Positions 26,301 to 41,300 of a stretch of 64,000 nt of DNA are shown piece by piece. The stretch lies in the NCBI GenBank assembly GCA_020152595.1, contig JAIGNY010002073.1, positions 827,001 to 891,000 on the forward strand, given 5' to 3'. This DNA comes from Chiridota heheva (taxonomy: Eukaryota; Echinodermata; Holothuroidea; Apodida; Chiridotidae). The notes beneath the pieces are model-generated. The model ran no database searches and was not told where the DNA came from. It saw only the letters and a program-made list of their open reading frames with translations. Position 1 is the first letter of the stretch. Every line of letters starts with the position of its first letter. The position numbers and the translations under genes were made by a program.

Positions 26301-29300
26301 TCGGGACATTAAACCTTGCTATGCTATTTTGCATGGCATGACACATCTCATAATGACAATAAAGATTAGACATTGCTTCAACATACAAAGTTTAATGACT
26401 ATTTAGTACATAAATGAGTAACTGCTGCCTTCTAATGAAGACATCCCAGCGTGAAGATATTCGATATCAATAAGGGTATGTCTACAAACCTAGAATCTTC
26501 GTGGGATGAGGAAGTACCATTTTTATTACACAATTCAAACAAATAAACATACATTGTGCTAACAAAATATTTTCTTTGCAACATTACAGAACCCTAATCC
26601 TAACTGATTGCAGATAAGCAACCCATATATTTGGTCAGAATGTTAAACTGGGTTTAAAATATGAAAGCAGCAATACTTTCTGTAGAAATTCACCAAAACA
26701 CATAATTTCAGTAAAACATACAAGTTTAGAAGAGAAGTACTTCAATAAAAGATATGATTTGAGACAAGATCAACTCCGTTTTAAGAGAAAATATGTTTTG
26801 GTTCCTATTCATAATCATTTTTGTAGCATATTTCACTGCATTCTTACAAGATTCTTTTGACTAATTTATTATTGTCTCCACTCTGTTTTAGTAAAAACCC
26901 TGTTGTAGTGTATCTCACACATGATAACATATACCACAACAGGTTATATATGCGATACAAAAGATTTCAATTATTTTTTTTTAATTCCTTGTTTTTGTAC
27001 TGTTTTGTTTATTGCCACTTTTCTTTTTCTCCATGATTTCTTGGGTAAAATATGGATCAGAAGTGAACAAACCTCCAGCAGAACACACATTTATTGGCAC
27101 ATGCCAGACTGGGGGTGGTTTCCATGCATCGGTGACTTTCAATGCCATAAAATGTGTGCTTGTAGCAGCCACCTCTGCCACGCAGCATGCTCTGTACAAA
27201 GGAACAAGTAACATACACATAACACTAATGCCTATATATTGCTTTAAACAACTGCTAAGCTTTCCAGATAAATAACACGAAAAAACAAGATATGTTAAAT
27301 GTAAAATCAACTCAAAGGCTATTTGCCATAAATGTGTAATGTAGAAGTTTCATTGATATAGATAATAGATAACTGACTACATGCAAAATAAATTCATATT
27401 TTAAAAATGATTCATAGTTAATTTACACATGTTATTGTTTCAAGAAAATGTAATTATTGATCCAGCCTGAGTCAGTGCTTAAGAGTTCAGCCTACTGAGT
27501 CACATTTCAATCATAATGCAGATAGATTCTTCCTTCACAGACTAAGCAAAAATATAACCAAAACTAAATAAAAAATGGATTACAGAAAACAAGATTGAAG
27601 ACTCTAACATAAAGTTTACATCAAGACATACCCAAGATCACAAATTAACAATGTGATGATATATCTAGCAAAGTGATCATAAATTAATGTGATGATATTT
27701 CTAGCAAAGTGATCATAGATTAATGTGATGATATATCTAGCAAAGTGATCATAGATTAAGAATGTGATGATATATCTAACAAAGTGATCATAAATTAACA
27801 ATGTGTTGATATATCTAGCAAAGTAATCATGATTAACAATGTGATGATATTAAGCAAATGATCACAAATTAACAATGTAATGATATATCTAGCAAAGTGA
27901 TCATAGATTAATGTGATGATATATTAGCAAAGTGATCATAGATTAAGAATGTGATGATATATCTAGCAAAGTGATCATAGATTAACAATGTGATGATATA
28001 TCTAACAAAGTGATCATAAATTAACAATGTGTTGATATATCTAGCAAAGTAATCATGATTAACAATGTGATGATTAACAAATGAGCATAGATTAACAAAT
28101 GATATATCTAGCAAAGTGATCATAGATTAACAATGTGTTGAAATATCTAGCAAAGTGATCATAGATTAACAATGTGATGATATATCTAGCAAAGTGATCA
28201 TAGATTAACAATGTGATGATATATCTAGCAAAGTGATCAGAGATTAACAATGTGATAATATATCTAGCAAAGTGATCAGAGATTAACAATGTGATGATAT
28301 ATCTAGCAAAGTGATCAAAGATTTAGCAATGGGATCACTGATTTAACAATGTTATCATAAATTAAAATTGTGATCATTAAATTAACAATGTGATGATACA
28401 GTTAAGAATGTGACTATAGAATTTACAAATTGATCATTGGTTTAACCAGGAGATTATGGATTTAACAATATAATCATAGATTTAAGAAAGAAATAATAGA
28501 TTTATCAAACTCAATCATAATTTCACAATGTGGTCTTATATTTGTGTGATCACTCTCTTCAATAGAAAACAAAAGAAGTTATTGACCATTTTTCACAAAA
28601 ATAAATCCAGAATATGAAACATTAAACTTGGGTGATTTTACAAGAAAACTACTCACCTTTGTCCACCGACACAACTTGACCCTGAATGTGACCCAATGAG
28701 TTTGTATCCTTGCTTCTTAAGATTCTGCCTTAACAAGGGTGTAACCATTTCCTTTGGTTCAATATCTTTTGTTTCTTTATTCTGATAATCAATCAAAAGG
28801 ATTTGTATTCAATTTAGCTACTGAGTGACATTATCAATGAATAGATCATGTAAACATGTTCAACATTAACAAGCACATGTAGTAATGGGTAAAGTAAAAC
28901 AAAACATAGTACAATGAAGTGCATCAAACTGAAGTAAATCATCACATGAGGCTATGAATGATTGTCTTCGATACTTGAAAATAACTTAGGGTTATTTTAG
29001 AAATCAATTATTTCAATAATCCTAGATGAATTTATGATTATGGTATGAAGGCAAAGTATTTTCAAGTTGATTCACTGCAGTTTAAGATTTCAGTCTCTAC
29101 TGGTAAATTCTGAGTTGTGACAATTGAGTATTATCCAATATGGTAGCCTGCATTCTTAAGTTACACTATAATAGACAACAATGCCAAATGTTAACATCCC
29201 GAGCATCATATTCAATGCGTATTTACATTTTGGTATTTGCAACACATGCAAGTCCTTCCACATGAAATACACGAGCCGCTTTCAACCAAGTTTAATTACA

Positions 29301-32300
29301 AATTTAACTTTATAGCTTCACCTTTTAACTTTATCTATATCTTTTGCATTCCCACACCTTTACCATAACCCATAAGTTTTTTATATTATTTTTCGGTTTG
29401 ATTTCATACATATTAGCATTGCCACATATCTTTTTGGTTTTACCAACACCACCTTGGCTTGACCAATATCTTTCTGGCCTCGCCAATACTTTTCTGGTTT
29501 GATCAATATTTTTCTGGCTTGCCCAATACCTTTCTGGTTTGACCCATATTTTTCTGGCTTGACCAATACCTTTCTGGCTCCATTCATACTATTCTGGCTT
29601 GCCCAATACCTTTCTGGTTTGGCCCATACTACTCTGGTTTGACCCATACTATTCTGGTTTGACTCCATACCTTTTTGGCTTGAGCCATAATCCTACCAAG
29701 ATCCTCCACATCAAGGACACCACTTGTTCCATCTTCCTCACCATCATCATCACTTTCTGCTTCATCAGTCTTCTGATAAAAAAGTAAAAAACACTTATTT
29801 AATTACAATGAATATGAAAAGTACTTTATCTCAAATGCCAGGAGGGAAAGGGAATTTTTTTACCCCAATAAATGTTTGTTTGTTTGATGAGGGCTTAACG
29901 GCACCACGACAATGAGGCTCAAATTGTGCCTGAAATGGTTAGATCATTTTAGAGGTAGGAAGGAAAGAAAACATGGGGAGATTGAGAGAAATACAAGAAC
30001 TAAAAGTCAGAAAGCTGAGATCAAGAGAGGAGGTGCATGGGTGAAAAAAAACATAGAGAGAGGAAAGGGGGGAGGGGGGAGGGGGGGGGGAAGAGAGAAG
30101 GACTAAATATGGTTGTAGAGGGAAGCATGATGAGGAAGATAATTTTACCCAGAGGGTTTGTTTTTTAAAGAACTCGGCAATTGAGTTGTGGGAAGCAAGG
30201 GAAGCTCTGATAAGGTTGTACAGGGGGCAAGCAAGAAGAAAGTGATGGACTGTGAGGGTGCAATGGCAGTTCTTGCAGGGGCCCAATAAATGAGCACTTC
30301 AGTCTAACTACTCAGTGTATCTGACATCTCCACAACTGTTTGCAAATTAATCATACACAACAACAATATTTAGACAATCATATAAAGTGAATCTTAAATA
30401 CAATAAGATATGTGCTCTATCTTTGAATTCTTTAGAAAAGTTTTGAACTATTCTTATGATTATGGAAACGCAATACAGATTGCATTGTATTTTGTTTCTT
30501 CAGAACTTTTACTTTTCATTTTGATAGATTACATAAAACAAAACAAAGAGTTAGTGAAAGAGATGGCAACACCTTCAGGGTGGAATCTTCCACTTTAACA
30601 TCATGAAACTAAAAAAATACTAAACAGGTACCCCAATTAATTGAATCAAAATGCATCTATTCCTTAGGTTATACAATAAATGATCATTTGTTTTGCACAA
30701 TACATCCCATAATAAACACATGAAAGCTCTATAATATGTCATTTCAAAAGAATCAATGACTCCGACGATAAATCTATATCAAGTTACTTATTTGCTGGTC
30801 TTGAAATTTAAGATCATCACAACACAGAATTAAGTGAAAGTAGGAAGGAAAATTTCCTTATAAATGGAAGTTTGTGTTCTTATGATATGTACAGATGATT
30901 AAATACTTTGACTGTATAATGATGGGAGACAATCAAGTCATCTTTGTGAGAGAAAGTGCTCAACAGTTGTATTCAATTTCACAGAAAATCATAATTACAT
31001 CTCACAAGAGAAATCAATATCTAAATGAAATTAGAGAGGAAAGATGAGTTAATATCCAGAAATACAATTCTGAAACAAAAAAACATAAGTTAAGATTACT
31101 GCATTTGATTACTCTTTTTGCAAAAATTCTTCTGGTCCCAGCAAAAGACTGAAAATCAATACCCAATCAATATTAAATCACTTTACCAGGAAATGAGGGA
31201 TTATTAGTAAAAACAAGCCTAATCACCCCACATCTTTTTGCTACTCAAAACCAACAACACTTTTATCGCTTACTGAACCTAAAACAAATTTCTAATTACT
31301 CAATTTTTCATCAATATGCAATTTTGTGAAGATTCTTAACATCCTCCGTCTTGTCACAACTTGCAAAACAAACAAAATTTTCACATAAAAATTATCACAC
31401 AATGAAACAAAACTTAACCATTATTACTATACACATATTAAAAAGGGAATTGAGTAATTTGTAACCCCAAAAAGACACTCTTATCCATAAATGAGGCCTA
31501 TGCCCATCTTGAAGTTTATACCCCATGATGAGGTTTATACCCCATGATGAGGTTTATACCCCATGGTGATGTTCTATGCACCCATTCAAATGTGGTGCAT
31601 ATACCCACATCTATGAGGTCTAGCTCTTGCCTCTCACATGTAGCTCATATCCCTCAATCAGGCCATCATCCCTACATGATTAGAAATCCCTCTAAAATAA
31701 ATCATACCCAGATGTGGCTCACACCCCCAGATGAGGCTTTCACCCCAAAAGAGACTCTTACCAGCTAGATGATGCTCTAGGCTCCTGGATTAAGTTCTCC
31801 ACAAATGTCCTTCATAGAGTCCCCAGATAAGACACACCTACCCATCCCCTATATAAGACCATTGCTCCTAGATGATACACTAGGTAAAGTCCTCCCAGAT
31901 ATGACTAATACCCCTTTATGAAGCTCATACCCTTTGATGAGGTTCATACCCCCTTGATGAGGTTCATACCCCTTGATTAGGCTCATACCCCTCAGTCAGG
32001 CTGTTATCCCAAGATGATTTTAACCCTTAATATGCTCATATCCCTCATGAGTCATTACCCACAACTACATGATAATCTACACCCCAAGAGAAATCCTACC
32101 CAAATGTGACTTGCTCCACCAGATGAGGCTTTTGCCCTTAGCTAGGTGATCTTCTATGCGTCTAGATTAATTCCTACCTAGATATGGCTCTTATGCTAGA
32201 TGAGGTTCTTACCCGCAAATGAGATTCTTACTCCAATTTGAAACTCTTCTCCTTATGGCTCATACTCCCAGATGAGACTTATTTAATAATTTTAAACAGT

Positions 32301-35300
32301 TTTTGCTTATTTCCTTTGCTAGCTGTTCCGGGGAAGGAGGGAGGCATTTGTTACTATTATCCACATTAGCTTAATTTTATGTACAAAAAAGTTTGGCTCA
32401 TATTTTAATACTTGTTAATTAGATTCATTAAACAAAACCAAAGTGCAGTCACACTGTTGACCATTTAAGTACTGCAAAGCATTGTTACATCATCATCAGT
32501 AAAGAAAGAGCTAAAAATAAATCGGTCATGGGTAGGAAACTATACTAGGGACTTCTTAAAACCAATCATAGAAGTTAATAGTCGATGGCTGGCATAATTT
32601 AAAAATTGTTTAAGTACTAATTGCTTGACATATCGTGGTTATCAAGCCAATTATGATTCTTCTATTTGTAACTATGAACTTAGTGATATTATGCTGAAAG
32701 GAAAATGTTCAAGTTAAGAAACTGCTTGCTTTCCTTCTTATTATAATGTACACTACTTTATGAGGCACTTTATTTACAGCAAGGGAAACAGATCCCAACA
32801 TCCAACATTAAGTGTACTTTTGCATTATTTATAACTTTGTTTGTTTGATGAGAGCTTAACGACACCACGACAACAGGGTGGCATGAAGACAACAAAAGCT
32901 CTTAACTAGCAATTCAAAAAATATACAAGTCTGAAGCCCAGCTATGCAAAAATTGATTTTCATTTTTATGAATAAGAAGAGTTCATTGACAACCCTATCT
33001 ACTCATGTTATCCTCAATAGATTATTCTCGTAATATACCATTTGCATTACAACCATTTTGGTTCATAGTTGAAAAAATAATGAACATTTCATTAATAAGA
33101 AAAATATTCTACCAAAGAGGGGTATCACTGCAAAATATATGATAAGTCATGAGTGGGCTGAGCGTAAGTCATCTTGTCAAGACACCTGGTCAGGTCAACA
33201 TTCAACATCCCAACAATTGTAGAGCTCATCGAACTATTCCATTTCCATCTACATATAACACATGAAGTATTATTCTGTTCCTTCTACTGTTGATCTGTGG
33301 ATTACCCCTATTATATATACAATGCTTCACTGATTATTGATAGATTGAAGAGTTTAATGATAATTATCAACAATAGTTTATGTTTTAGTTTCCAGTAATT
33401 TGGGTTTATAGACATCATATCAAAGGATTATGGTCTCTTCATTCACCCAGATTAGATGGAGCACATAGTCTGAATGACCTACTATGCCAAATAACACTAT
33501 CACTTACAATGGTGTTTCACTTCCTCTCGTGAGCAAGTTTCGGTATCTACTACAATCACACCTAATCTTAATGACAGTCTGGAGGTGCGTTTACGTATTG
33601 AAATAGGCAAGATTGCAATGCGGAAATGAAAATATTTGTCCTCTTCACGGGTTTCATTGGACACAAAAATTAAACTTGTTCATTCCCTGATTCTAGCCCA
33701 AACACTTTACAGCTCTACAACACTGGACACTGAAGTCTGCAGATATCAAATGATATGATGCATTTGGCAGAACAATTTGGAGTTTGCTGTTGGGCATCAA
33801 GTGGTCAGATTTTGTCACCAATGATAGCTTGATGGAAATGATAGGTGGTTGATGGTGCCTTTCTGGTGATGAAATGTTACAGAGGAAAGCCACTAGGTGT
33901 GGACATAGAATCAGACAAGGCCAGTTGCTGGATGCCTTAATTGATGGGTCTTCCAACTGGTGCACAATGTGGGAGACGTTGGCCCAATTTTCGCTGGGTC
34001 GCAAATGTGACTTGTGTGGAGTGGAAAAATGGTGAACCAACTCAGGCATGCTGCAATGGTATGGGAACAACTGGTGGCAGCGTTACCCACTGTTCCACTG
34101 AATTGTCACAATCTGAGGGAAAGGCGGTTACAGTCAGTTGACTACGCCGAGTGATGATGATAGCTTCGACTGCCTGTAATTTCTTGCATATTTCAGCTAA
34201 TCCTCATGTGACATGTGGTAACAATTTGAAGTTGATTAAAGAGTTCTCACAGATAGATATTCGGCATTTTAGCTTTTCGCAATGAGTTGTTAATAGATGG
34301 AATGGTTTGCCTGAGTGAGTAGTTAGCTCCAATTCTATTCATAATTTCAAAGTCAACGTTGATAAGTTCTTTACTAACTCTTCTGGGCGTCTTTGACTTT
34401 TTTTGTGGTGGTGGTGTTAGTTTGGCCTGTTTATGGGGTGACTCACTATTCTTAGCCCGTCATTTTGTTATGTTGGGTTGATATATTATGTTAGGTTGAT
34501 ATAAGCCAACAAGGTTTCTTTCACTTTCATCTTTTCAGTCTGATCAATAACTGCAATTAGTGATTTAGATTCACTCTCTGTTTTACCTAAGCAACCACAA
34601 TTTAGTATTTAATAGCTTAGAAAACCTGAGGTCTTTTCTAAGACATAAAAAAAGGTTTCAACTTTTGTATTAAAACTAAAAATCAAAAAAGGAAGTACAA
34701 TTATTTATTATTTACATTAACTCAGTGTTTATGAGCCCAATCAATATAATCGAGATGATCATATGGTCAGCACGCACGGGGCACATAGCTAATGTTCTGA
34801 CAAACTTATGCCACATTCAAAGATGTTTTTGTTTTACTTTCCAGATAAAATGAGGAATAAATTGGTACATAATTCAAAGGTTTGCATTTATTCATGTGTT
34901 GTCAGAACAACAAAATACAAGGCTTGTAATTTACATCAAAAAGTTTTAATAAATAAGTGAAAATGGCAATCTAATGAGACAGCAAGAGACGGTTTATAGT
35001 CAATTGTATTGACACAGTATATATGGCACTAATATGCTTCAAACATTTACAATTCTAATGTGTACATAGTTTCTGAAGCTGTAAAATTGTTGTCATTTTC
35101 TATACAGGTAGGTATAGTTCATATAAAGTGCAATAAATGGTGACTGGCAAAATTGAGCTCCCTCCGAAACTGCAATGTAAACCTTGAATGGAAAGCAAAG
35201 GATAGGAACTATGGCGACTTAATACTATTTAGATTGCAGCCTAATTCTTATGAACCACAAATCCCTCCTTTCACACACATGCAATGTCTGAGTAACACCT

Positions 35301-38300
35301 CTCAGTGTATACCAACCACGTTCCTCCCTCATCATGTTTTACTCTTAAAACATAAACAAATGTTTTCTAACTGTTTCTTTTCTAAAATTGCCATCTGTTT
35401 TTCCCGTTCCCAAAGAACACAATTATCTGTCATTAGTCTATTCATGTCACAACTACCTATTATGTCACAATTACCTATCATGTCCCAACTACTGATCGAG
35501 TCACAATTACCTATCATGTCACAATTACCTATCATGTCCCAACTACTGATCGTGTCACAATTACCTATCATGTCACATCTACCTATCATGTCCCAACTAC
35601 TGTACCTATCATGTCACAATTACCTATCATGTCACAACTACCGATCATGTCACAACTACCTATCATGTCACACCTACCTATCATGTCACATCTACCTATC
35701 ATGTCACAACTGTCCATCCATGTCACATCTACCTTTCCATGTTACATTTGTCTAATAAGTAGTTCAGAGGTCAAGTAAGTCCATTTTATGTGAAAGAGGA
35801 CTTCAAATGAAACCAATTAGTGAAGATAGCATTCAAAAATCATTTTCCGTCAAGGAGATACCTTAGTTAAAATTTGTGTATCATTTATGTAGAAACGACT
35901 GAAATCAGACTAGTTGTGATGTAATATTCTTAGATTCTTCAAAGTCTTTATGTATTTTACTATATTTTGTGGCTTAAAAACCATGGGATATGTCAGAAAA
36001 GTAGTAAAATTGAATCTAGTAAAGGTATTTATAATTCACCACCTGAAGAAAGTTTGAGGAAAAATAATTCAAATAATACAAAATTAAAATAAACTTTCTT
36101 CAAAATACATTAACAATTGTTATGAATTTGAGGATGAGGATGCCAACTTTCCATAGTAGACTTACTACACCAGTCATTTTTACACCAAAAAGATGAAGCT
36201 TTGAATTTGAATATCTCCTTAACAGAATAAGATTTGTGAAGGCTTTTTTCACCAATTTGTTTCTTTTAAAGTTCTCTTTCATATAAGGTGGACTTGCTTG
36301 GACCCCTGAACTAATCCTTTAATTCAAGCCACATCTGCAATCAATGTCTCATCTGCCTGCCCATGTCTCATCTGCCTGCCCATCTCTCATCTGCCTGCCC
36401 ATGTCTCATCTGCCTGCCCATGTCTCATTTGCCTGCCCATGTCTCATCTGCCTGCCAATGTCTCATCTGCCTGCCCATGTCTCATCTGCCTGCCAATGTC
36501 TCATCTGCCTGCCCATGTCTCTGCCTGCCCATGTCTCTATGTCTCATCTGCCTGCCCATGTCTCATCTGCCTGCCATGTCTCATCTGCCTGCCCATGTCT
36601 CACCTGCTTTCCCATGTCTCATCTGCCTGCCATGTCTCCTCTGCCTGCCTATGTCTCATCTGCCTGCCCATCTCTCATCTGCCTGCCCATGTCTCATCTG
36701 CCTGCCCATGTCTCATCTGCCTGCCCATGTCTCATCTGCCTGCCCATGTCTCATCTGCCTGCCAATGTCTCCTCTGCCTGCCCATGTCTCATCTGCCTGC
36801 CCATGTCTCATCTGCCTGCCATGTCTCATCTGCCTGCCCATGTCTCACCTGCTTTCCCATGTCTCATCTGCCTGCCATGTCTCCTCTGCCTGCCCATGTC
36901 TCATCTGCCTGCCCATGTCTCATCTGCCTGCCAATGTCTCATCTGCCTGCCAATGTCTCATCTACCTGCCGATGTCTCATCTGCCTGCCATCTCTCATCT
37001 GCCTGCCCATGTCTCATCTGCCTGCCGATGTCTTATCTGCCTGCCCATGTCTCATCTGCTTATCCATGTCACATCTGCCTATCCATGTCATATCTGCCCA
37101 TCCATATCATATCTTCCAATCCATGTCACATCTGCCCATCCATGTCGTATCTTCCTATCCATGTCACATCTGCCTATCCATGTCACATCTGCCCATCCAT
37201 GTCACATCTGCCCATCCATGTTGTTTTTTTGTATCCATGTCACATCTGCCCATCCATATCATATCTTCCTATCCATGTCACATTTGCCCATCCATGTCAT
37301 ATCTTCCTATCCATGTCACATCTGCCCATCCATGTCACATCTGTCCATCCATGTCGTATCTTTCTATCCATGTCGTATTTTTCTATCCATGTCACATCTG
37401 CCCATCCATGTTACATCTGCTACATCTTACATCTACCTATGCTACCGCTCAAAGTTATCTTTCAAAGTCACTACCTGCAGTGCTTCTTCATACCTATAAA
37501 TTCAACCTTCCCATCTTGCCTTTCACCCTTAGTGTCCCTCTTACAACTCACCAATCAAAGAACACCGTTTGGACCCAACGTATCCATCCATCAAAACTGT
37601 ATCAAATGTTGTAAATTGTCTGACAACTTGATACAAGTTCACCTTCAAAAGCAAAATGATCAATGCTCACATCTGCAATTCCTTTTGCAATCATCTTGAT
37701 GGATGACATTTCCTTCTCACAATTTAAAACCTTTAATCCTTCAACCTTACTTATTTTTATCCTAATGTCTAAAAAGAATTGCCAGTAATGAGAAACAAAA
37801 TCTATGTTAAAAACAATAAATTTTGAGGAAATAGTCTATTTTTCATTTCATTTCAACCATTCACAACAAGTTTTCACAGCTTACCTTGATAGCAAAACCA
37901 TTTGGGATTTTACTGCTATGCTTCTCACATTTGTCACCACCATGACAACAGGATAATGATGAGCTGTCATTTGGTTGAGTGGCTTTGTTGGCAGAAACTA
38001 TTTTCAGGACCTCTTTTTTCCATGCATCAAAATCTTTATCCAAACCTAAAATCAATGTCATAGAGTATACATTATTTAACTTACACACTACTTGAACTGC
38101 ACAATATCATGAAGCAAACAAACATTAAACACACAAAAGACAAAAGCACACGCGTATACATAGCCTATATAAATGAATAATCAAATCAATTTTACAGAAA
38201 AACAACTGCTTGTGACCTTTTGCATATATATTATTCTGCACTACATTTTAGACAATTTTTGCAAAATCAGCTGTCAAAAAATTCAATAATCGAGTACTCC

Positions 38301-41300
38301 ATGATTTTCAAGTAAATTCATTTCACAAATTTACCTGAGATTTCTTAAGACGTTTCCCTGACTTCAAAGGTTAACACTAGTGTGAAATTGTCTTTCTCTT
38401 CAACAAAAGTTATTTCATGTGAAAAGTGTCCAACCCTAACTATATTACGGCTAGATTCTTAAATGCCAACAAAAACACTTCAAATCAATTTCATAAATGA
38501 ACAGCTGTGAATCACTTGTAAATAAGCAATGGCTCTTCAAAACAAACAAGGTTCAAAAGACAGCAAAACAGAAGCATTAAACCCATGAACGATTAGTACT
38601 TGGTGATAGTTCATCTTGTTTAGTGGCAGGCCTTAAATTTCACCATTATCAAGTGTATACATTATGCCACCAGGGAAAAAGAAGGTGAAAAATAATCAAA
38701 ATATTAAGTCTCTATTTCAATTTCTAGGTACGACTCTTCCACACATAAATGGGGTAATTTCTTTTACTTTCAAAAAAGCCATATCATTTTCCAGATTTTT
38801 TGTACTTACTCTTGAAAAGAAGTTTCCCCTCATTTTAGAAGAAAACTTTTTCTTTCATTTTTTCCTCCACATTTATTTTCACAACTTCAAAGATTTTTTC
38901 ACAAAAAAATGCATCTTTTCTTGTCAAAAACTTGTAATAATAATAAATGAAATATAAAACAATAAGAATATCATTTCGATAGTAGTAAGAAGCATGTATG
39001 TTTAAGCAAAAATATGAAACAGCATAATTATTATAAAACATTGGATCAGATAGAACTTATTGCCAAACTATACACCAGCTTCTCAAAGCAGGAAGCGAGT
39101 TTATTTTTCATTAAATATGTCCGGTTTATCATTTTTCATACAAACCATTTTTTCAACTTTAATCAAATAAGATAGATGTTTGATAAAGCAATTTATGGTC
39201 GGATGCTGATTGTTATATTTACAACTGAAAATAAAATATTTGGCATGAAAAATTATATAATTTCTGTATGAATAAAATTCATCAACAATGCCAAAACAAA
39301 TAGCATAGTAATCAATTAAACCATCATTCAGACTCAAAGCAATAATCAAATCGGACCAAAAGGACAGGTGTCCAGAACAAGTGTTTAACAGTTTCAAAAT
39401 CAGAATCACAAAAAGAGAAATTATGTATTTTCATTTTACACAAATATATATTTGTACTTATAAGATGATGAAGAAATTTGAACTGAAAGTATTTAATTGT
39501 AGAATCCATTACAGCAGTTTTGTCATTTTTGTGAATGTTTGACCACAACAAAGCTTTTGCAGGGAAATCATTTTGCCGCTTAACATGAGCTACTGAGTTA
39601 AGAGCAATTTTGTCAATATAAAGGTTGTAAATAATTTTGTTGATTTCATCAACAATATAATTGTAGAAGAAGAGATTCTTCACTTGTAATCAAATCATAA
39701 TTAAGGTCAACATGATGCAACCAATCTCTAGGAATTGCGTGAATGATGCAATAATAAATGGTAAAAGAAATGGAATAAACATCAAATTTTGCACAAAATT
39801 GATAATCGAGAAAATTACCATCAAGATAAATCCCTGACCCTAATATGATTAAGGTTAAATGAACTTGATAACACCAGTGGTTTATGATCATCACGATTGT
39901 TCCATAGAATCTCATTTAGTGAACAATTTATATTACGATCATGAAGATTGGTCCAAGCAATACATATATCATGAATAAAAGCATTCTCAATAGTAACAGC
40001 ATTAGCATTATAATTACACTGGAAAAATAAAGATTTTCCAAATTGTTTTAAGTAAATATCAAAAGACAAAGTCCAAGATGAATTCTATCTTAACAATAAC
40101 GTTTAACCCAACCAATCTTAATAAATTTAACAAAAGATTGTGCATGAACCATATTTAGACCACCAATTTTAATCTTATTAATTAAAACAAGATGCCTAAT
40201 TTGATCAGTTTACCATTCCAAATGAAATCATATAACACGCCATCAAGTTCATCAAAAAACTTCTTTAGAGAATTGGGTAAAATAGAGGTTACATATACTA
40301 GTTTTAAAGAGCTAAACTTTTAATGATGGTAATTTTACCCAAGGGTGTAAAGTTCCTTTGGGACCAGATACATAAGTTAGACTTTAAACGTGAAAGCTTT
40401 GGAAGGTAACCTTAAATGAAGAAATCCTCTACCTGTTAGTGATAAAAATACCCAAAAATCTAACAGACCATGAGTAATATTTAAAGAAGATTATTGATGA
40501 AATAAGACATATCATCAATAAAACTACTAATGAGGAAAGATATGACTTATCCAAATTTGCTTTTAAACCAGAACAGGTCTTGAAAGACTTCAGTATTTTA
40601 ATAACATTCAAGAAAGTATCCCTACTCCATTCTAAAAATAAAGTTGTATCATCCAAACTGTGAAAATTTGATTTCTTTGTTGCAAATTTCTATACTCTTT
40701 ATATTCTGATCGCAAATATTTCAGCACAAAGTAAAAACAAGTGCACAACCCTGTCTTACACCCCTAATTATCTCAAAGAAACCCGTTGAATAACTATTAT
40801 TAACAACACAAGAGGTAGCATTACAATAAAACGTTTTACCCCAGTAAATGATATCATGATCAAAGTTAAAAGAGCAGAGCATGTTTTACATGAAATTTCA
40901 ACTTAAACTATCAAAAGCATTTTCAAAGTCAATGAATAACAAAACGCCAGGTGGTTGTTTTGTTTGACAGTAATCGATAGTATTAAGTACAATACAAACA
41001 TTTTCTCCAATGTAAAACCAGTTTGATCAGTATGTATAATATTATTCAAGTATTTTTATAAACTTTCAACAATACACTTTGCCCACAATTTGTAATCAAA
41101 ATTTAGAAAAGTGATTGGTCTCCTATTTCCAATATAACAGCCATCTTTATTTTCTTTAAGAATCAGAGAAATAACACCTTTACTCTGCTCGTCAGATAAA
41201 GAACCCACAGTAAAACCATAATTCAATGAATTTACAACCAAATATCCAATTTCACTCCAAAACAGAAGATAAAACTTGACAGGAAAACCATCAGCACCAC

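Noticed and set aside
27640..28320. Regular repeats resembling a CRISPR array
   Set aside because: Units are directly adjacent with no unique spacers and the DNA is a eukaryotic intron; this is a minisatellite.
33693..34070. 125-codon minus frame
   Set aside because: No domain and no splice signals consistent with TYW1 phases; left as unassigned.
36344..37699. Three plus frames of 378-451 codons, Cys/Pro-rich
   Set aside because: Same peptide in three rotated frames from a 19-bp unit; a repeat artefact.
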